Notes: generated by a model from the sequence alone, not told the origin. A stretch of 61,845 nucleotides of DNA from an uncultured Roseburia sp. (GCA_947567625.1 CANONN010000016.1:1-61845); one strand, 5' to 3'. Shown: positions 17,188-26,615, numbered from the stretch's first letter. Translations and numbers: made by a program.

Positions 17188-18354
17188 TTATTTTGCCTTT
17201 TCGGGCATATGATACATCCTGTTGAACTCATTCTTAATATTTTCCAGACGCGCCTGATCTTCGATGCGCTGTTTGCGCGCATTTTCCTGAATCTGCTTTG
17301 TCTCCTCAATACCGTTGGTGATGGTCCTCCAGGTGGTCTCCAGGGTTTCAATTTTAATGGAGCTGCCAGATGCCATGCGGGCGGTCATCTTCGACTGCTC
17401 CACCGTGTTCTGGGCATTTTTGATTAACATTTCATTTGTCTTTTCATCGAGCGCGGACATCGCCTCCGCCTGGATGCGCTGGCGTTTCAACATAATCGCC
17501 TGTGCCAATGCCTGTTTGAATACCGGCAGGGTAATAATAAATGCAGAATTAATTTTCCTGACAAGATTCATGTTGGAAAATTCCATGGTCTTAATCATCG
17601 GTATGGACTGCATCGCCACGCTCTCCGCCGTGCGCAAATCCTGTGTGCGCTGCTCTAACATCATCAGCGCCTGCTGCAAGGAGGTAAGTTCAAACTGGAT
17701 GGAGTTATCTCCGGTGGCCTCCATATCCGCCTGGCGCTTGGCGATATAATCTTCGATCTCACGGCATCCCTGCTCGCCCGCCAAAATATATTTTACCAGC
17801 TCGTGATAGTATGCCACATTTGCATCGAACATGCTGTTGAGTTTGCGGTTGGACTGTCTGATCTCAGACTCGTACTGTTTTAACTGCACATAGATCTTAT
17901 CTACCTCGTCCCCCATAGTATGATATTTTTGCAGAATCTTGTCCAGTTGTTTTCGCAAATTGCCGAAAAATTTGTCAAAGAGCGACGGGTTGTCCCGTAT
18001 CTCATCAATATCAAACTTTTTCATAATATTGGCCAGGGTGTTTAACATCTGGCTCGAATCGTCGAGCTGAGACATATTCATGCTGTTCAACACCACGTCG
18101 GACGCTTTGGAAATCTCCTCCGCCGCCTGCGCGCCAAAGGTTACGATCGTCTCCAGGTTGCCGATCTCGATCGTACTGACCAGATCATCCACCTCCTTGG
18201 AACCCACAAGCGCGGCATCCATCTTCTTTCTGTCGTCGACAATATCGTACTGCTCTACCACCATCACCTCGTTTCTGGCGTCGGGCACGGATGCCATTTC
18301 CGGCGCCGCCGCCTGCGGTACCGCCGTTACTGTTTTGCTAAAGTCTAAACCCAT
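17188..18354 (-). CDS. telA: TelA/YceH toxic anion resistance protein
   Basis: 388 residues, mostly alpha helical. The TelA family (toxic anion resistance, B. subtilis YceH) is marked by the block from IMKKFDIDEIRDNP through KILQKYHTMGDEVDKIYVQL to the helical region with TSLQQALMMLEQRTQDLRTAE. The molecular role is not established in any organism; it is a cytoplasmic partner of TerD and YceG proteins. ATG at 18354 is five bases after GGAGG. YceG lies upstream and terD downstream, the same neighbours as in Bacillus. Confidence 0.93.
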   Translation of the reverse strand: MGLDFSKTVTAVPQAAAPEMASVPDARNEVMVVEQYDIVDDRKKMDAALVGSKEVDDLVSTIEIGNLETIVTFGAQAAEEISKASDVVLNSMNMSQLDDSSQMLNTLANIMKKFDIDEIRDNPSLFDKFFGNLRKQLDKILQKYHTMGDEVDKIYVQLKQYESEIRQSNRKLNSMFDANVAYYHELVKYILAGEQGCREIEDYIAKRQADMEATGDNSIQFELTSLQQALMMLEQRTQDLRTAESVAMQSIPMIKTMEFSNMNLVRKINSAFIITLPVFKQALAQAIMLKRQRIQAEAMSALDEKTNEMLIKNAQNTVEQSKMTARMASGSSIKIETLETTWRTITNGIEETKQIQENARKQRIEDQARLENIKNEFNRMYHMPEKAK

Positions 18355-18422
18355 ACTTTCCTCCATTCTTATGATTTCATATCTAAAACGTCATGTGACG
18401 CTGTTCCCACGCCAAAATATAA

Positions 18423-20696
18423 TCAGCGTTTAAATATTCGGTTCCAAAATGATTCTTTCTCCGCCCGGATACTGCCTACCTGTGAAAAGTCCGGCACCGC
18501 AAGATCGTAGACATAATCGCCGATCTGGTGCTCCTCCATCACCTCTTTATTAAAATAGCGCTTTGCAATCTGATAGCCGGTCGGTACAAACAAGAGGATA
18601 TCAAAACCAACCAGATTCAAAAACGCAAGTAAGATTGCATCTTCTAAGGAGATCGGGTTCTCTGTCGTGTTGATATAGATTAATTTGGGATTCTTCTTTG
18701 TAAAGTCAAATTTTTGAATCAGCCTTACCACTTCTTTGGGCAGATGAAATACGGCTGCCACAATCGTGTATTCCATGCCGTTTTCCATGGTTCCCTTGAT
18801 GATGCGCTGATCGATCAAAAGCTGCAATTTGTCAAAGATATGTTCCTGCATCTCCTCGCGCAGCACTCCGTAAGGATACTGCGGATGCGCTTTGATCTTC
18901 TGCCGCCTCAGTTTCCCGTTTTTATAAAACTCTGTCGCCAGCGCGCGCATGGGGTTTGGCGCTGCCGAACTGATAAACGGCGCCTCTTTTACCACCAGCG
19001 TGTCTTCTGTTATCAGCGCTTTGATCTCGGACCAGTAGCGCGGCATCTGCCTCTCCTTGACGCCGCTCACTTTGGCAAAAATCACGGGCAATGTGACAAG
19101 TTCTTCCGCCGTCGCAAAGTTGGGGCGGTATTTCACTTCCTGATTCCACAATATGGCGATCTCTTCGTACATCGTCTGCAATGTGACGCTGTTCGCTTTT
19201 TTATACTGCATATTGCGGTACAGGCCGGAATCACGGTACATCACTTCATCCAACTCGCGCTCCGCGTGATAGGCGGCCGTGCCCATATGAATCTCGGCGC
19301 CTTCCCGCGGGAAATGGGACACAGACAGCGAATTCGCATGATGAATCTCGTAGAGTTTATCGTCGGCAAACTGACAGCTCTGCTGTAGATTGGGCGCCAA
19401 AAACAACACATCCACAGGGAGCGCGGCCATCATCCGGTAAAACAGGACTTCATTTTCTTCGCGGCATCCGCCAAATACAATCAGGCACGCCGTCTCCGGC
19501 AGCTTCATGCCGCCAAAGAGTTCACGCTGATACCGCCTCAGCCAGCAGAGAAGATAGACGGCCTTGTTCATCAGCTTATTGAGGCTGATTCCCGGCTGAT
19601 CGGCCTCCTTTAACATCACATCCAAAAACGCTTTGTTTGCCAGGCTCTGCATCTCGCGGTTTCCCGAAAATTGGATGTTTTTTGACAGGAAAAACAGCAT
19701 CTGCTCCTTGTCCGCGTAACTGCCCCTCTCAATCCGGGCGATCTCCTCCGGCCCCGGCTTTGCGATTGCCCCGTCAATAATCACGGTATTTCGCTTTGTA
19801 TTTTTTAACTCCAGATAGAACTGATACAATTCGTTGATATAAGTAAGCTTATCCTCCACACCGCGGATGCGTATCAGACAGTTATAAAAAAATCTCCCGT
19901 CATTGCCGCGGCTGGCTGCGGGCGTCAGGACGTCGCGCAACCCTTTGCCCGCAATCCAGGCGTTGGTGCAGGGCGTCACTGACGGCAGGGCCCCGTACAG
20001 ACGCTGCCGGTTTTCCTGCCGCTGCAATTGCTCGCGCAGCTGTTTCATCCCAAACCCTTGCGGAAAGGCGCAAAGTCCCGGCATCTCCAAAAGCTCTGAC
20101 TGAAGGGACTGCGCGTCCAGCCTGCGGTAATTGTCATCCCCGTGATACTGTACCAGCACAATATCGCAGCCGGTCTTCGCCAGAATCGTCAACAGCAACA
20201 ATTCGTAATTGCTGACGTCACCCTCGTAGAGAATCTTAGGCAGCTCGTTCGCGCCCAATCGGTTTGTCAGCCGCTCAAACTTATAGTAGAGCCAGCACAT
20301 AAACTTAATATAGGCATTTTTGAGGATATTATCATTTTTGCCCGCGCGTTTGAGCTCCAGCAGGCAGTCATATATGGCAGCGGCCAGCTCGCCGCGCTGT
20401 GACGCGTTCATGCGAGGCAGCCATTTCTTTAAACTGGATTCAACAAATCCTACATGGAGCATAAAATCTTGGCCCATGATCTCCTCATAATAAGCAAGAT
20501 TCTTTTCATCCGGATTTGGGATTCTGCCTTCTATGACGACGCCGCTCTGCCTGGCCGCCTGATAATATTTGGTCAAAAACTCCCGCACCTGCTCATGATA
20601 GCCGCAGATTCGATAAAAATAGATCCCGCGCTCCGCCCTTTTGTCCAATGTCAGGAAAAAATCATTCAATTCTCGGATTTTTTTATGTTCAAACAT
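18423..20696 (-). CDS. yceG: YceG family protein of the Ter biosynthetic module
   Basis: 757 residues. It resembles the YceG family (a putative component of the Ter-linked biosynthetic module), known next to TelA/YceH in B. subtilis. Two internally similar blocks are visible: one around residues 155-185 (ELLLLTILAKTGCDIVLVQYHGDD) and one around 695-725 (AILLAFLNLVGFDILLFVPTGYQ), which suggests a repeated Rossmann-like unit. No catalytic motif is evident to me. It is soluble with few hydrophobic stretches. The ATG at 20696 comes four bases after the rhomboid stop, so translation is probably coupled. Confidence 0.8.
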   Translation of the reverse strand: MFEHKKIRELNDFFLTLDKRAERGIYFYRICGYHEQVREFLTKYYQAARQSGVVIEGRIPNPDEKNLAYYEEIMGQDFMLHVGFVESSLKKWLPRMNASQRGELAAAIYDCLLELKRAGKNDNILKNAYIKFMCWLYYKFERLTNRLGANELPKILYEGDVSNYELLLLTILAKTGCDIVLVQYHGDDNYRRLDAQSLQSELLEMPGLCAFPQGFGMKQLREQLQRQENRQRLYGALPSVTPCTNAWIAGKGLRDVLTPAASRGNDGRFFYNCLIRIRGVEDKLTYINELYQFYLELKNTKRNTVIIDGAIAKPGPEEIARIERGSYADKEQMLFFLSKNIQFSGNREMQSLANKAFLDVMLKEADQPGISLNKLMNKAVYLLCWLRRYQRELFGGMKLPETACLIVFGGCREENEVLFYRMMAALPVDVLFLAPNLQQSCQFADDKLYEIHHANSLSVSHFPREGAEIHMGTAAYHAERELDEVMYRDSGLYRNMQYKKANSVTLQTMYEEIAILWNQEVKYRPNFATAEELVTLPVIFAKVSGVKERQMPRYWSEIKALITEDTLVVKEAPFISSAAPNPMRALATEFYKNGKLRRQKIKAHPQYPYGVLREEMQEHIFDKLQLLIDQRIIKGTMENGMEYTIVAAVFHLPKEVVRLIQKFDFTKKNPKLIYINTTENPISLEDAILLAFLNLVGFDILLFVPTGYQIAKRYFNKEVMEEHQIGDYVYDLAVPDFSQVGSIRAEKESFWNRIFKR

Positions 20697-20700
20697 CCTC

Positions 20701-21291
20701 TTAGTACCTGTTCATTTTATTTTTGTTCATTATATAGCCAAGGCCGGCCCCGACAAAACCGCCGAGAATGTGCGTCAGGTTGGAAATATTATCGTGCTCA
20801 AACAAACCGCTGTAAACCTGGCCTCCTATGTAGATCACCGTCACCAAAATAAATGTCAGCGGGATTCTGCCCTCGCGTATACTGGTAAACGAGGCGAGCA
20901 GAATCAGGGCGAATACCACGCCGCTCGCACCCAACAGCTGTACATGAGGAAACAGGATAAAATGCACCAGGCCCGTCACCAGCGCCGTGGACAGCACTAC
21001 AAACAGCATATTGGCGGAACCATATTTTTCTTCCAACAGGGGGCCGATGACGAGAATCATCATAATATTTCCAAGAAAGTGATCCCAGTTCGCATGACCT
21101 AAGATATGGCCGAAAAAGCGGACATAGGTAAACGGGCTTAACAGGGACGAACGGTATACGGAAAACAGCAGGTTATTTGTCGCGCCTTTCGTCGCACTGT
21201 TTAACAGATATGCCAAAAGGCAGAGTACGGTAAATCCTAAAATCACCGGGGAATTAAACGATATTTTGGTTCTTTTCAATGATGTGCTCAT
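20701..21291 (-). CDS. Rhomboid family intramembrane serine protease
   Basis: 196 residues with about six membrane spans. Rhomboids cut transmembrane substrates within the membrane. The catalytic pair is visible: Ser123 in LLGASGVVFA and His174 in NLTHILGG. The N-terminal conserved segment GHANWDHFLGN (about 65-75) gives the oxyanion-side His and Asn residues. ATG at 21291 is five bases after AGGAGG. It stands between a YceG gene and a gene that joins a YceG-like part to a trypsin-like protease, with gaps of four and nine bases, which implies one transcript and a role for proteolysis in this stress cluster. Confidence 0.92.
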   Translation of the reverse strand: MSTSLKRTKISFNSPVILGFTVLCLLAYLLNSATKGATNNLLFSVYRSSLLSPFTYVRFFGHILGHANWDHFLGNIMMILVIGPLLEEKYGSANMLFVVLSTALVTGLVHFILFPHVQLLGASGVVFALILLASFTSIREGRIPLTFILVTVIYIGGQVYSGLFEHDNISNLTHILGGFVGAGLGYIMNKNKMNRY

Positions 21292-21300
21292 GTTTGCCTC

Positions 21301-23145
21301 CTATGATATAAAGCCCTGAATAAAGGAATTGATACACTCGTATCCCATGGCAAGGTTGATATTTTGTGCATTGTCCATGCCCGCCGTGCTGATGCCGATC
21401 ACCTCACCGTACATATTTAGCACTGCGCCCCCGGAGCTTCCCGGCGAAGTGGGCGCCGTAAACTGTATCATATCGACCATGTCGATGGTGCGGAACCCGG
21501 CAATGATTCCGTCGGAGACGGAATTAAAAAATCCCAGCGGGCTTCCGATCGCCACAACTTTCTGTCCGCGCACCAGAGGTTCTTTTCCCCGGTAGACGGG
21601 CAGCGGTTGAAGCTCCCTCTTGATACGGATTACCGCCAAGTCAAGCACCGGATTGTACTTGATCACCTCATCGGTATCGTATGTATTTTCCTCCTCCTCA
21701 ATGCGCACGGAATAACAATAGCCGCCGCTGGCCACATGGTTGTTGGTAAGGATATATCCCTTCGGCCCGACCATAATCCCGGAACCGGTGCCGATCACTT
21801 CGCCCTTTTTGTCACGGATGGCGATCATGACCACGGATTTTGCGAGCTGCGCGAGCTCCTCATACGTCAGCTCGCGCCGCTCGCCTACTGCCGCCCCGGC
21901 TGTCTGCCGTGTGGGCGGGAGTAACAGGCTGCCTCCCTGACGCCCCGGCTGCGGCGCCCGCTGTCCCGACGAACTTGCCGTCTGGCCGGGCGGCTGCGCT
22001 CCCGGCGATGCAGACGAACGCCCTCCTGACGGCGTCTGGCCGGCCCTCACCGGCTGCGCTCCCGGCGAGGCAGGCGCTGCCGACGAACGCCCTCCTGACG
22101 GTATCTGGCCGGCCCTCACCGGCTGCGCTCCCGGCGATGCAGGCGCTGCCGACGAACGCCCTCCTGACGGTATCTGGCCAGCCCTCACCGGCTGCGCTCC
22201 CGGTGAGGGCTGTGCTCCCGGTACGGCCCGGGATGGCCTGCGCCCGGCGCGCGGCGGTATCTGGATGCGGATGGGCTGCTGCCCGCCGTCATTCACGCGC
22301 TCCTGTGTCTGCGCCAAAGCTGCGTTATTTTGCGTATATCCCTGCCGCCCCTGTGTGCAAGACGTAGCGCTATTGTCCACTCCCGCGGCGGCGTTTTCAT
22401 GCTCCCTCGCTGTTGCAACGAAGCTGCCCCTGTCATAGGCCGGAAGACTGAGCACCCCGTATGCACCGATCTGAAACGCTCCCGACAAACCAAGTTCCCG
22501 CAGGCCCTCATCAATATCTCCCGCGGTCTGAAGCAGCAAAACGTCGCATCCCAGCAGAGCAAGAAAGTAGGCAAAGAAGTATTCCTGCTTCTTGGTGATA
22601 TTTTCCATCACGACTTTGACCGTTTTCTGCTCATCCCATGCGTTTAAAGCTTCACACAGCACGGCATCCAGCCAAAACAACAGCTTGACTCCAAAATTTT
22701 TCTCGATCGACGCCGTGGCGTCCTGTTTTCCGCGAAACAATGTGAGCACATCGGCAAGCGCCCCGCCCGCAGCGGCGGCAAACTCTTCACACCAAGGCAG
22801 TGCTTTGACCGCCGCCCGCGCTCTGCCGCTCTCCTCCCAGCGGGCATAGCAGCCGGAATAGTACTCCACGTCCTCCACTGCGCTCATGCGCGGCAGTGAA
22901 GCCACGCGGGAATAAAAACAGCTCCCATCCGCCGCAAAACGGCTCATATCCGCATCCATCTTCTGGATTTCGGCGGTCAGTCCGCCACGAATGCCCAGGG
23001 CACGCACAAAATATACGTCTTTGCCGTCCCTGTCGACGCCGCCCTTCATACGTTCAAAGGCTTCGATGGACGCAACCGGAATGACATGATGTCTGTATCG
23101 CAACATATGAGGTTCCATTTCAAACAGCCATACCTTTCTTCTCAT
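21301..23145 (-). CDS. YceG-like domain fused to a trypsin-like serine protease
   Basis: 614 residues in three parts. Residues 1-240 resemble a YceG unit (KKQEYFFAYFLALLGCDVLLLQ is like the TILAKTGCDIVLVQ segment of the YceG protein two genes away). Residues about 240-430 are a Pro/Gly/Ser/Arg-rich linker with 23-residue repeats. Residues 440-614 are a DegP/V8-like protease with triad His470 (TNNHVASGG), Asp502 (VLDLAVIRI) and Ser571 (SPGSSGGAV). No signal peptide or PDZ domain is seen, so it probably acts in the cytoplasm. The start at ATG 23145 has no strong ribosome site; Met10 or Met14 are alternatives. It may process a partner under stress; the substrate is unknown. Confidence 0.78.
   Translation of the reverse strand: MRRKVWLFEMEPHMLRYRHHVIPVASIEAFERMKGGVDRDGKDVYFVRALGIRGGLTAEIQKMDADMSRFAADGSCFYSRVASLPRMSAVEDVEYYSGCYARWEESGRARAAVKALPWCEEFAAAAGGALADVLTLFRGKQDATASIEKNFGVKLLFWLDAVLCEALNAWDEQKTVKVVMENITKKQEYFFAYFLALLGCDVLLLQTAGDIDEGLRELGLSGAFQIGAYGVLSLPAYDRGSFVATAREHENAAAGVDNSATSCTQGRQGYTQNNAALAQTQERVNDGGQQPIRIQIPPRAGRRPSRAVPGAQPSPGAQPVRAGQIPSGGRSSAAPASPGAQPVRAGQIPSGGRSSAAPASPGAQPVRAGQTPSGGRSSASPGAQPPGQTASSSGQRAPQPGRQGGSLLLPPTRQTAGAAVGERRELTYEELAQLAKSVVMIAIRDKKGEVIGTGSGIMVGPKGYILTNNHVASGGYCYSVRIEEEENTYDTDEVIKYNPVLDLAVIRIKRELQPLPVYRGKEPLVRGQKVVAIGSPLGFFNSVSDGIIAGFRTIDMVDMIQFTAPTSPGSSGGAVLNMYGEVIGISTAGMDNAQNINLAMGYECINSFIQGFIS
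22010..22207. repeat. 69-bp coding repeats in the protease linker
   Basis: Two almost identical 69-base units (22070-22138 and 22139-22207) and a shorter third one (about 22010-22069) encode PGAQPVRAG(Q)(I/T)PSGGRSS-type repeats in the linker of the YceG-protease fusion. The high identity at DNA level shows recent expansion by slippage or recombination, so linker length may vary between strains. Confidence 0.8.
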
Positions 23146-23318
23146 AATATGGTGAACGCTTACCCGGCCACAGCAAGCCGCTGATAAGTTTCCCGTTCCC
23201 GTGCTTACACAATACTTGTTTTTATCTTACCACACCTTTCCACAAATTTCTATCCGATTAGCGCGAAGATTTTCTTAATTAATCAAATTTTAATGTTGGG
23301 CTGCGCGTTCAATATCTT

Positions 23319-23346
23319 TTGACAGCACTGTATTCTATGCTATAAT
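23319..23346 (+). promoter_or_regulatory. Vegetative promoter of the AIM24 gene
   Basis: TTGACA at 23319-23324, a 16-base spacer, TATAAT at 23341-23346, with TGC just before the -10 (extended -10). This is close to the full sigma-A consensus and should be strong. It lies 48 bases before the AIM24 ATG. Confidence 0.85.
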
Positions 23347-23394
23347 AATTACGATAATTTTGGATAACAGCAAAAAAATGGAAAGGGGTTAGCT

Positions 23395-24234
23395 ATGAAA
23401 TCCGCAATTGGTACAAGAGAAAATGTCAGAATTATTAATCAGTTTGAAAGCGGCGGCCTGCGCGTGGAAGTGCTGGAATATGATAAGCTGCTGGGGCTGA
23501 CGAACGCGAACATGGCACAGCAGGTATATTTTATGGAAAAACAGAATATCCGTGTCAGACAGATCGCGCTGTACTTAAATAATGAGAAGGTTACGATCGA
23601 AAAGGGCGCGATGAGCTATTTTCAGGGAAATATCGAAATGGTCAGCGGCGTGACCCTGGGCAACGCACTGGGCCGCATGATACGCGGCGCAGTCACCGGA
23701 GAGCACATGGCGCAGCCGGAATACACCGGAACCGGACTCCTGGTATTGGAGCCGTCGTTCAAGCATTTTCTGGTTTTGGAGCTGGCACAGGGTGAGTCCA
23801 TCATCGTAGACGACGGCATGTTCTACTGTGCGCAGGGCAGCGTTACCGTGAAAGCGGTCGCACAGCAAAATATCAGTTCCGCCGTCGCCGGCGGCGAGAG
23901 CATCTTCCAGCAGCAGCTCACCGGTCCCGGCCTAATCATTCTGGAATCGATCGTCCCCATGTGCGAGATCGACGTGATCGATATGGACAACGACATCCTG
24001 CGCGTGGACGGCAATTTTGCCGTTCTCCGCTCGGCAGGTCTTGGCTTTACCGTAGAGCGCAGCGCCAAGACGCTGATCGGCTCGGCTGTCAGCGGCGAGG
24101 GCCTTGTAAACGTATACCGCGGCACGGGCCAGGTATGGCTGGCGCCTACGATCAAAGTATACAAGACACTCCAGCTGGCGCAATCGCTGGGTATGAGCGC
24201 CACCAAAATCAATATGAACACCAGCCGTTCCTAA
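23395..24234 (+). CDS. AIM24 family protein
   Basis: 279 residues, the only plus-strand protein gene that I support. AIM24 family proteins are beta-rich, built from repeated strands; the glycine-rich pattern is plain in VTLGNALGRMIRGAVTGE, YTGTGLLVLEPS, LTGPGLIILES and YRGTGQVWLAPT. Bacterial members are of unknown function. In Bacillus and related genomes such genes often occur beside Ter genes, and here it is divergent from the protease-rhomboid-YceG-TelA operon and convergent with the StiP/PRTase genes. ATG at 23395 follows AAAGGGG, and a near-consensus promoter lies at 23319-23346. Confidence 0.85.
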   Translation: MKSAIGTRENVRIINQFESGGLRVEVLEYDKLLGLTNANMAQQVYFMEKQNIRVRQIALYLNNEKVTIEKGAMSYFQGNIEMVSGVTLGNALGRMIRGAVTGEHMAQPEYTGTGLLVLEPSFKHFLVLELAQGESIIVDDGMFYCAQGSVTVKAVAQQNISSAVAGGESIFQQQLTGPGLIILESIVPMCEIDVIDMDNDILRVDGNFAVLRSAGLGFTVERSAKTLIGSAVSGEGLVNVYRGTGQVWLAPTIKVYKTLQLAQSLGMSATKINMNTSRS

Positions 24235-24245
24235 ATCAGGTATCC

Positions 24246-24268
24246 GTCATCCGCCTACCACGGATGAC
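24246..24268. terminator. Hairpin between convergent AIM24 and StiP genes
   Basis: GTCATCCG (24246-24253) pairs with CGGATGAC (24261-24268), eight perfect base pairs with a seven-base loop. No T tract follows immediately; an eight-T run stands further on at about 24291. It may end the AIM24 transcript or the opposite StiP transcript. Confidence 0.4.
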
Positions 24269-24276
24269 AATACGGA

Positions 24277-25419
24277 CTATGTATCTGCCATTTTTTTTAT
24301 GATGCCGCACGCTTTATAATGCGTCATCGGATAATATCTGACGGGTACGTGTTTTTCTTCTGCAAGTTGAAAGATATGCTTTAACTCCGACGCATCCCGG
24401 CAGCGCTCGTCCACCAGGACCTGCCACGGGACGCGCCGGAGCAAAACGCGTGTCGTCTCGCCGATACCCGGCTTGATCAGATTGAGATCTGCGACGCCAA
24501 ACGCCTGCGCAATCCTCTCCGTCTCCTCTAACCCGGTCAAAGCTGCGGCTCTCTCTTTTCCGTGACGTTCTGTATCTATCCCGTATTCCTTTCCATCTTT
24601 CAAATCCGGTTTTTTATGTATCTTTGTACCGCTTTGGTTTGCGCACCGAGGCGCTTTCTCCATTCGATCGAGTTCCCGCTCAATCGCCTCGATAAACGGA
24701 TACGACAAGTCCTGCTCCCGATATTTGCCGTAATAAACCGCGCCGTGAAAATCGTTTTTCCCGATCACATCCGCCCGCAGGAACGTGCGGCTGATCAGGC
24801 CGGAAACAGTGCAGTTTAAGCAAGAGCTGGGAATCAAAATATCTTCATGCGTCCCGCAAAGCGAGACCATGCCCGCAGGGTCCGCCAACACTGCAATCTC
24901 CGGGGAGACGCCGGGGTATGCGGCGATATCGCTCTGCAATTCCCGCAAAATAGCGCCTTTTCCAATCCAGCCGTCGACAAACAGCAAACGCTCGGGCGCA
25001 TAGCGCTCCAGCAGATACTGCATGGCATTGTCATCAATCCCTCTGCCGCGGATGATGGAAATCGAATAATGGGGCGCATCAATCCCATAATAACGCCGCA
25101 GGCAGTGCTTTAATAATATACCGATCGGGATACCCGCCCGCGCCAGCGAGACAAGCACGACCCCCTCCCCCCGCAGCGCGGCTGTCTTGCCAGCCAGAAC
25201 CGACACGGCATCCGCCACCCGGCCGGCAAACTGTTCCAATGCATGATAATAAATCTTCATATAATTTTCTGTCGGAATATACTCTATCGGCAGCATTTCG
25301 CTGTAATGCATACCTTTTTGTATCAGCCGCTCCCGCTCCGCCGCAGGCAGCGGTTCCACGATGCCCGTGATATCTTTTAACAGTAATGTCACATCTTCTC
25401 TGCGATAGGAAGTCTGCAC
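24277..25419 (-). CDS. StiP/PRTase-like protein with C-terminal PELOTA domain
   Basis: 380 residues. The N-terminal part is the phosphoribosyltransferase-like domain annotated as cysteine protease StiP (TSYRREDVTLLLKDI start, VLVSLARAGIPIGILLKH, HYSISIIRGRGID, LLFVDGWIGKGAI). The last 65 residues (LIKPGIGETTRVLLRRVPWQVLVDE ... HYKACGIIKK) match the PELOTA RNA-binding type domain that ends these proteins. It belongs to the predicted biosynthetic module of Ter systems, thought to make a nucleoside-like product. I chose GTG at 25419 because GGAGG stands eight bases before it and the family homology starts there; a longer frame to 25509 would overlap the next gene by 16 bases. Confidence 0.82.
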   Translation of the reverse strand: MQTSYRREDVTLLLKDITGIVEPLPAAERERLIQKGMHYSEMLPIEYIPTENYMKIYYHALEQFAGRVADAVSVLAGKTAALRGEGVVLVSLARAGIPIGILLKHCLRRYYGIDAPHYSISIIRGRGIDDNAMQYLLERYAPERLLFVDGWIGKGAILRELQSDIAAYPGVSPEIAVLADPAGMVSLCGTHEDILIPSSCLNCTVSGLISRTFLRADVIGKNDFHGAVYYGKYREQDLSYPFIEAIERELDRMEKAPRCANQSGTKIHKKPDLKDGKEYGIDTERHGKERAAALTGLEETERIAQAFGVADLNLIKPGIGETTRVLLRRVPWQVLVDERCRDASELKHIFQLAEEKHVPVRYYPMTHYKACGIIKKMADT

Positions 25420-25493
25420 TTTTGTTCCCTCCTTTGCCGGCGGCCGCATCGGCCCCCTTTGTCTATCCCGCCTATCATCCACAGCACACGCGC

Positions 25494-26615
25494 TCACGGC
25501 CTCTGCCAATAGATGATCGTGATATCTTTATTCCCACACTCCCAAAGCGCATTGACGAGCGCATACTCCGCCTCCTTTGATGGGTTGGGGGCATCCGTAA
25601 AAATATACACTTTATCATATTGCGCGGCATTATAGAAATAGGTTTTCCTGTTCCTGTCATAAACACTTGGCAGTACATACCGTATATGCAGCGGGTAATC
25701 CTTGGCGCAGCTCACCTCCACCGGCCCCCTGGTCGTCGCGTGAAACCGCACATCCGCCCCCAGCTTTTCGATCTGGGCAGCAGCGCAGAGACCGGGAAAC
25801 ATAAACTCCTCGGTTCCAAGCGCCAGCACCTTCTTTCCCCGCATGTCCATTTTATTTAATCCTATTTTAACAATCATCTCTCTGTACAGGTTATCGCAGG
25901 CATTTTGGTATGTCATCCCGTCCGTGCCGGTTCTGGCCTCAACCGCCCCCGCGATCGTCACCACCTGGTAAGGGCACGACGGCTTCTCCTGTTTTCCCTC
26001 GAGATACGCGCCATCCGCTTGACAGGAAGCCGCACGCTCTGCGAACTTACTCCTGTCGGTCTCCATCAGTGTATGCAGGGCAATCCCCTCCCTTTGATAG
26101 CGTCTCTTTTCCTCCTGTTCCATGCAATTGAGCAGTGATGCGACGGAAAAGCGCAGTCTGTCGCCGTATTCTGCACGCAGGCGGGAGACAAGATTTAGAA
26201 TTGTCCTACCGGTCGTCACTTCATCGTCAATCAAAATGACTCTGGTGTCGGAACCACGCAAAAAATCCAGATTCTTTTTTACCACTCTCTGCTCTGTCGC
26301 GTGGCTGTGCTCTTCCGAAAATAGCAAGTACTCCTTGCCCGGTATATCTTCACGTGTTGTCTGAATATAAGGGCACTGCATGGACACCGCCACAGCGGCG
26401 CCGATTGCGGTCGCGGTCTCCGCAAACCCCACAATCAACAAGCGTTCCTCCCCGTATTCCCGCCGCAGTATGTGTGCCAATGTTTCAAACATGGCAAGCG
26501 CCTCTTTGGGCAATGCCGGCATATATTTTCCTTGCAGCCGATTTACCATCAGATAGGGACGTTTTCTGTTATTTTCCCGCTTGGCGATGCCAATCAGCTG
26601 TTCCACTGTATACAT
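25494..26615 (-). CDS. Phosphoribosyltransferase with C-terminal TRSP domain
   Basis: 373 residues. The PRPP-binding loop is clear: RVILIDDEVTTGRTILNLV, with IVGFAETATAIGAAVA upstream as the second conserved loop. The C-terminal part (from about GKKVLALGTEEFMFPGL to the end, with FYNAAQYDKVYIFTDA) fits the TRSP domain fused to such PRTases. It pairs with the StiP/PELOTA gene downstream, the standard couple of the Ter biosynthetic module. ATG at 26615 is ten bases after AGAGGAA. A hairpin with T tract in its leader (26660-26697) may control read-through. Confidence 0.85.
   Translation of the reverse strand: MYTVEQLIGIAKRENNRKRPYLMVNRLQGKYMPALPKEALAMFETLAHILRREYGEERLLIVGFAETATAIGAAVAVSMQCPYIQTTREDIPGKEYLLFSEEHSHATEQRVVKKNLDFLRGSDTRVILIDDEVTTGRTILNLVSRLRAEYGDRLRFSVASLLNCMEQEEKRRYQREGIALHTLMETDRSKFAERAASCQADGAYLEGKQEKPSCPYQVVTIAGAVEARTGTDGMTYQNACDNLYREMIVKIGLNKMDMRGKKVLALGTEEFMFPGLCAAAQIEKLGADVRFHATTRGPVEVSCAKDYPLHIRYVLPSVYDRNRKTYFYNAAQYDKVYIFTDAPNPSKEAEYALVNALWECGNKDITIIYWQRP

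Noticed and set aside
25420-25509. 30-codon extension of the StiP-like protein overlapping the PRTase gene
   Set aside because: No family similarity, and a GTG with GGAGG fits the family start at 25419.
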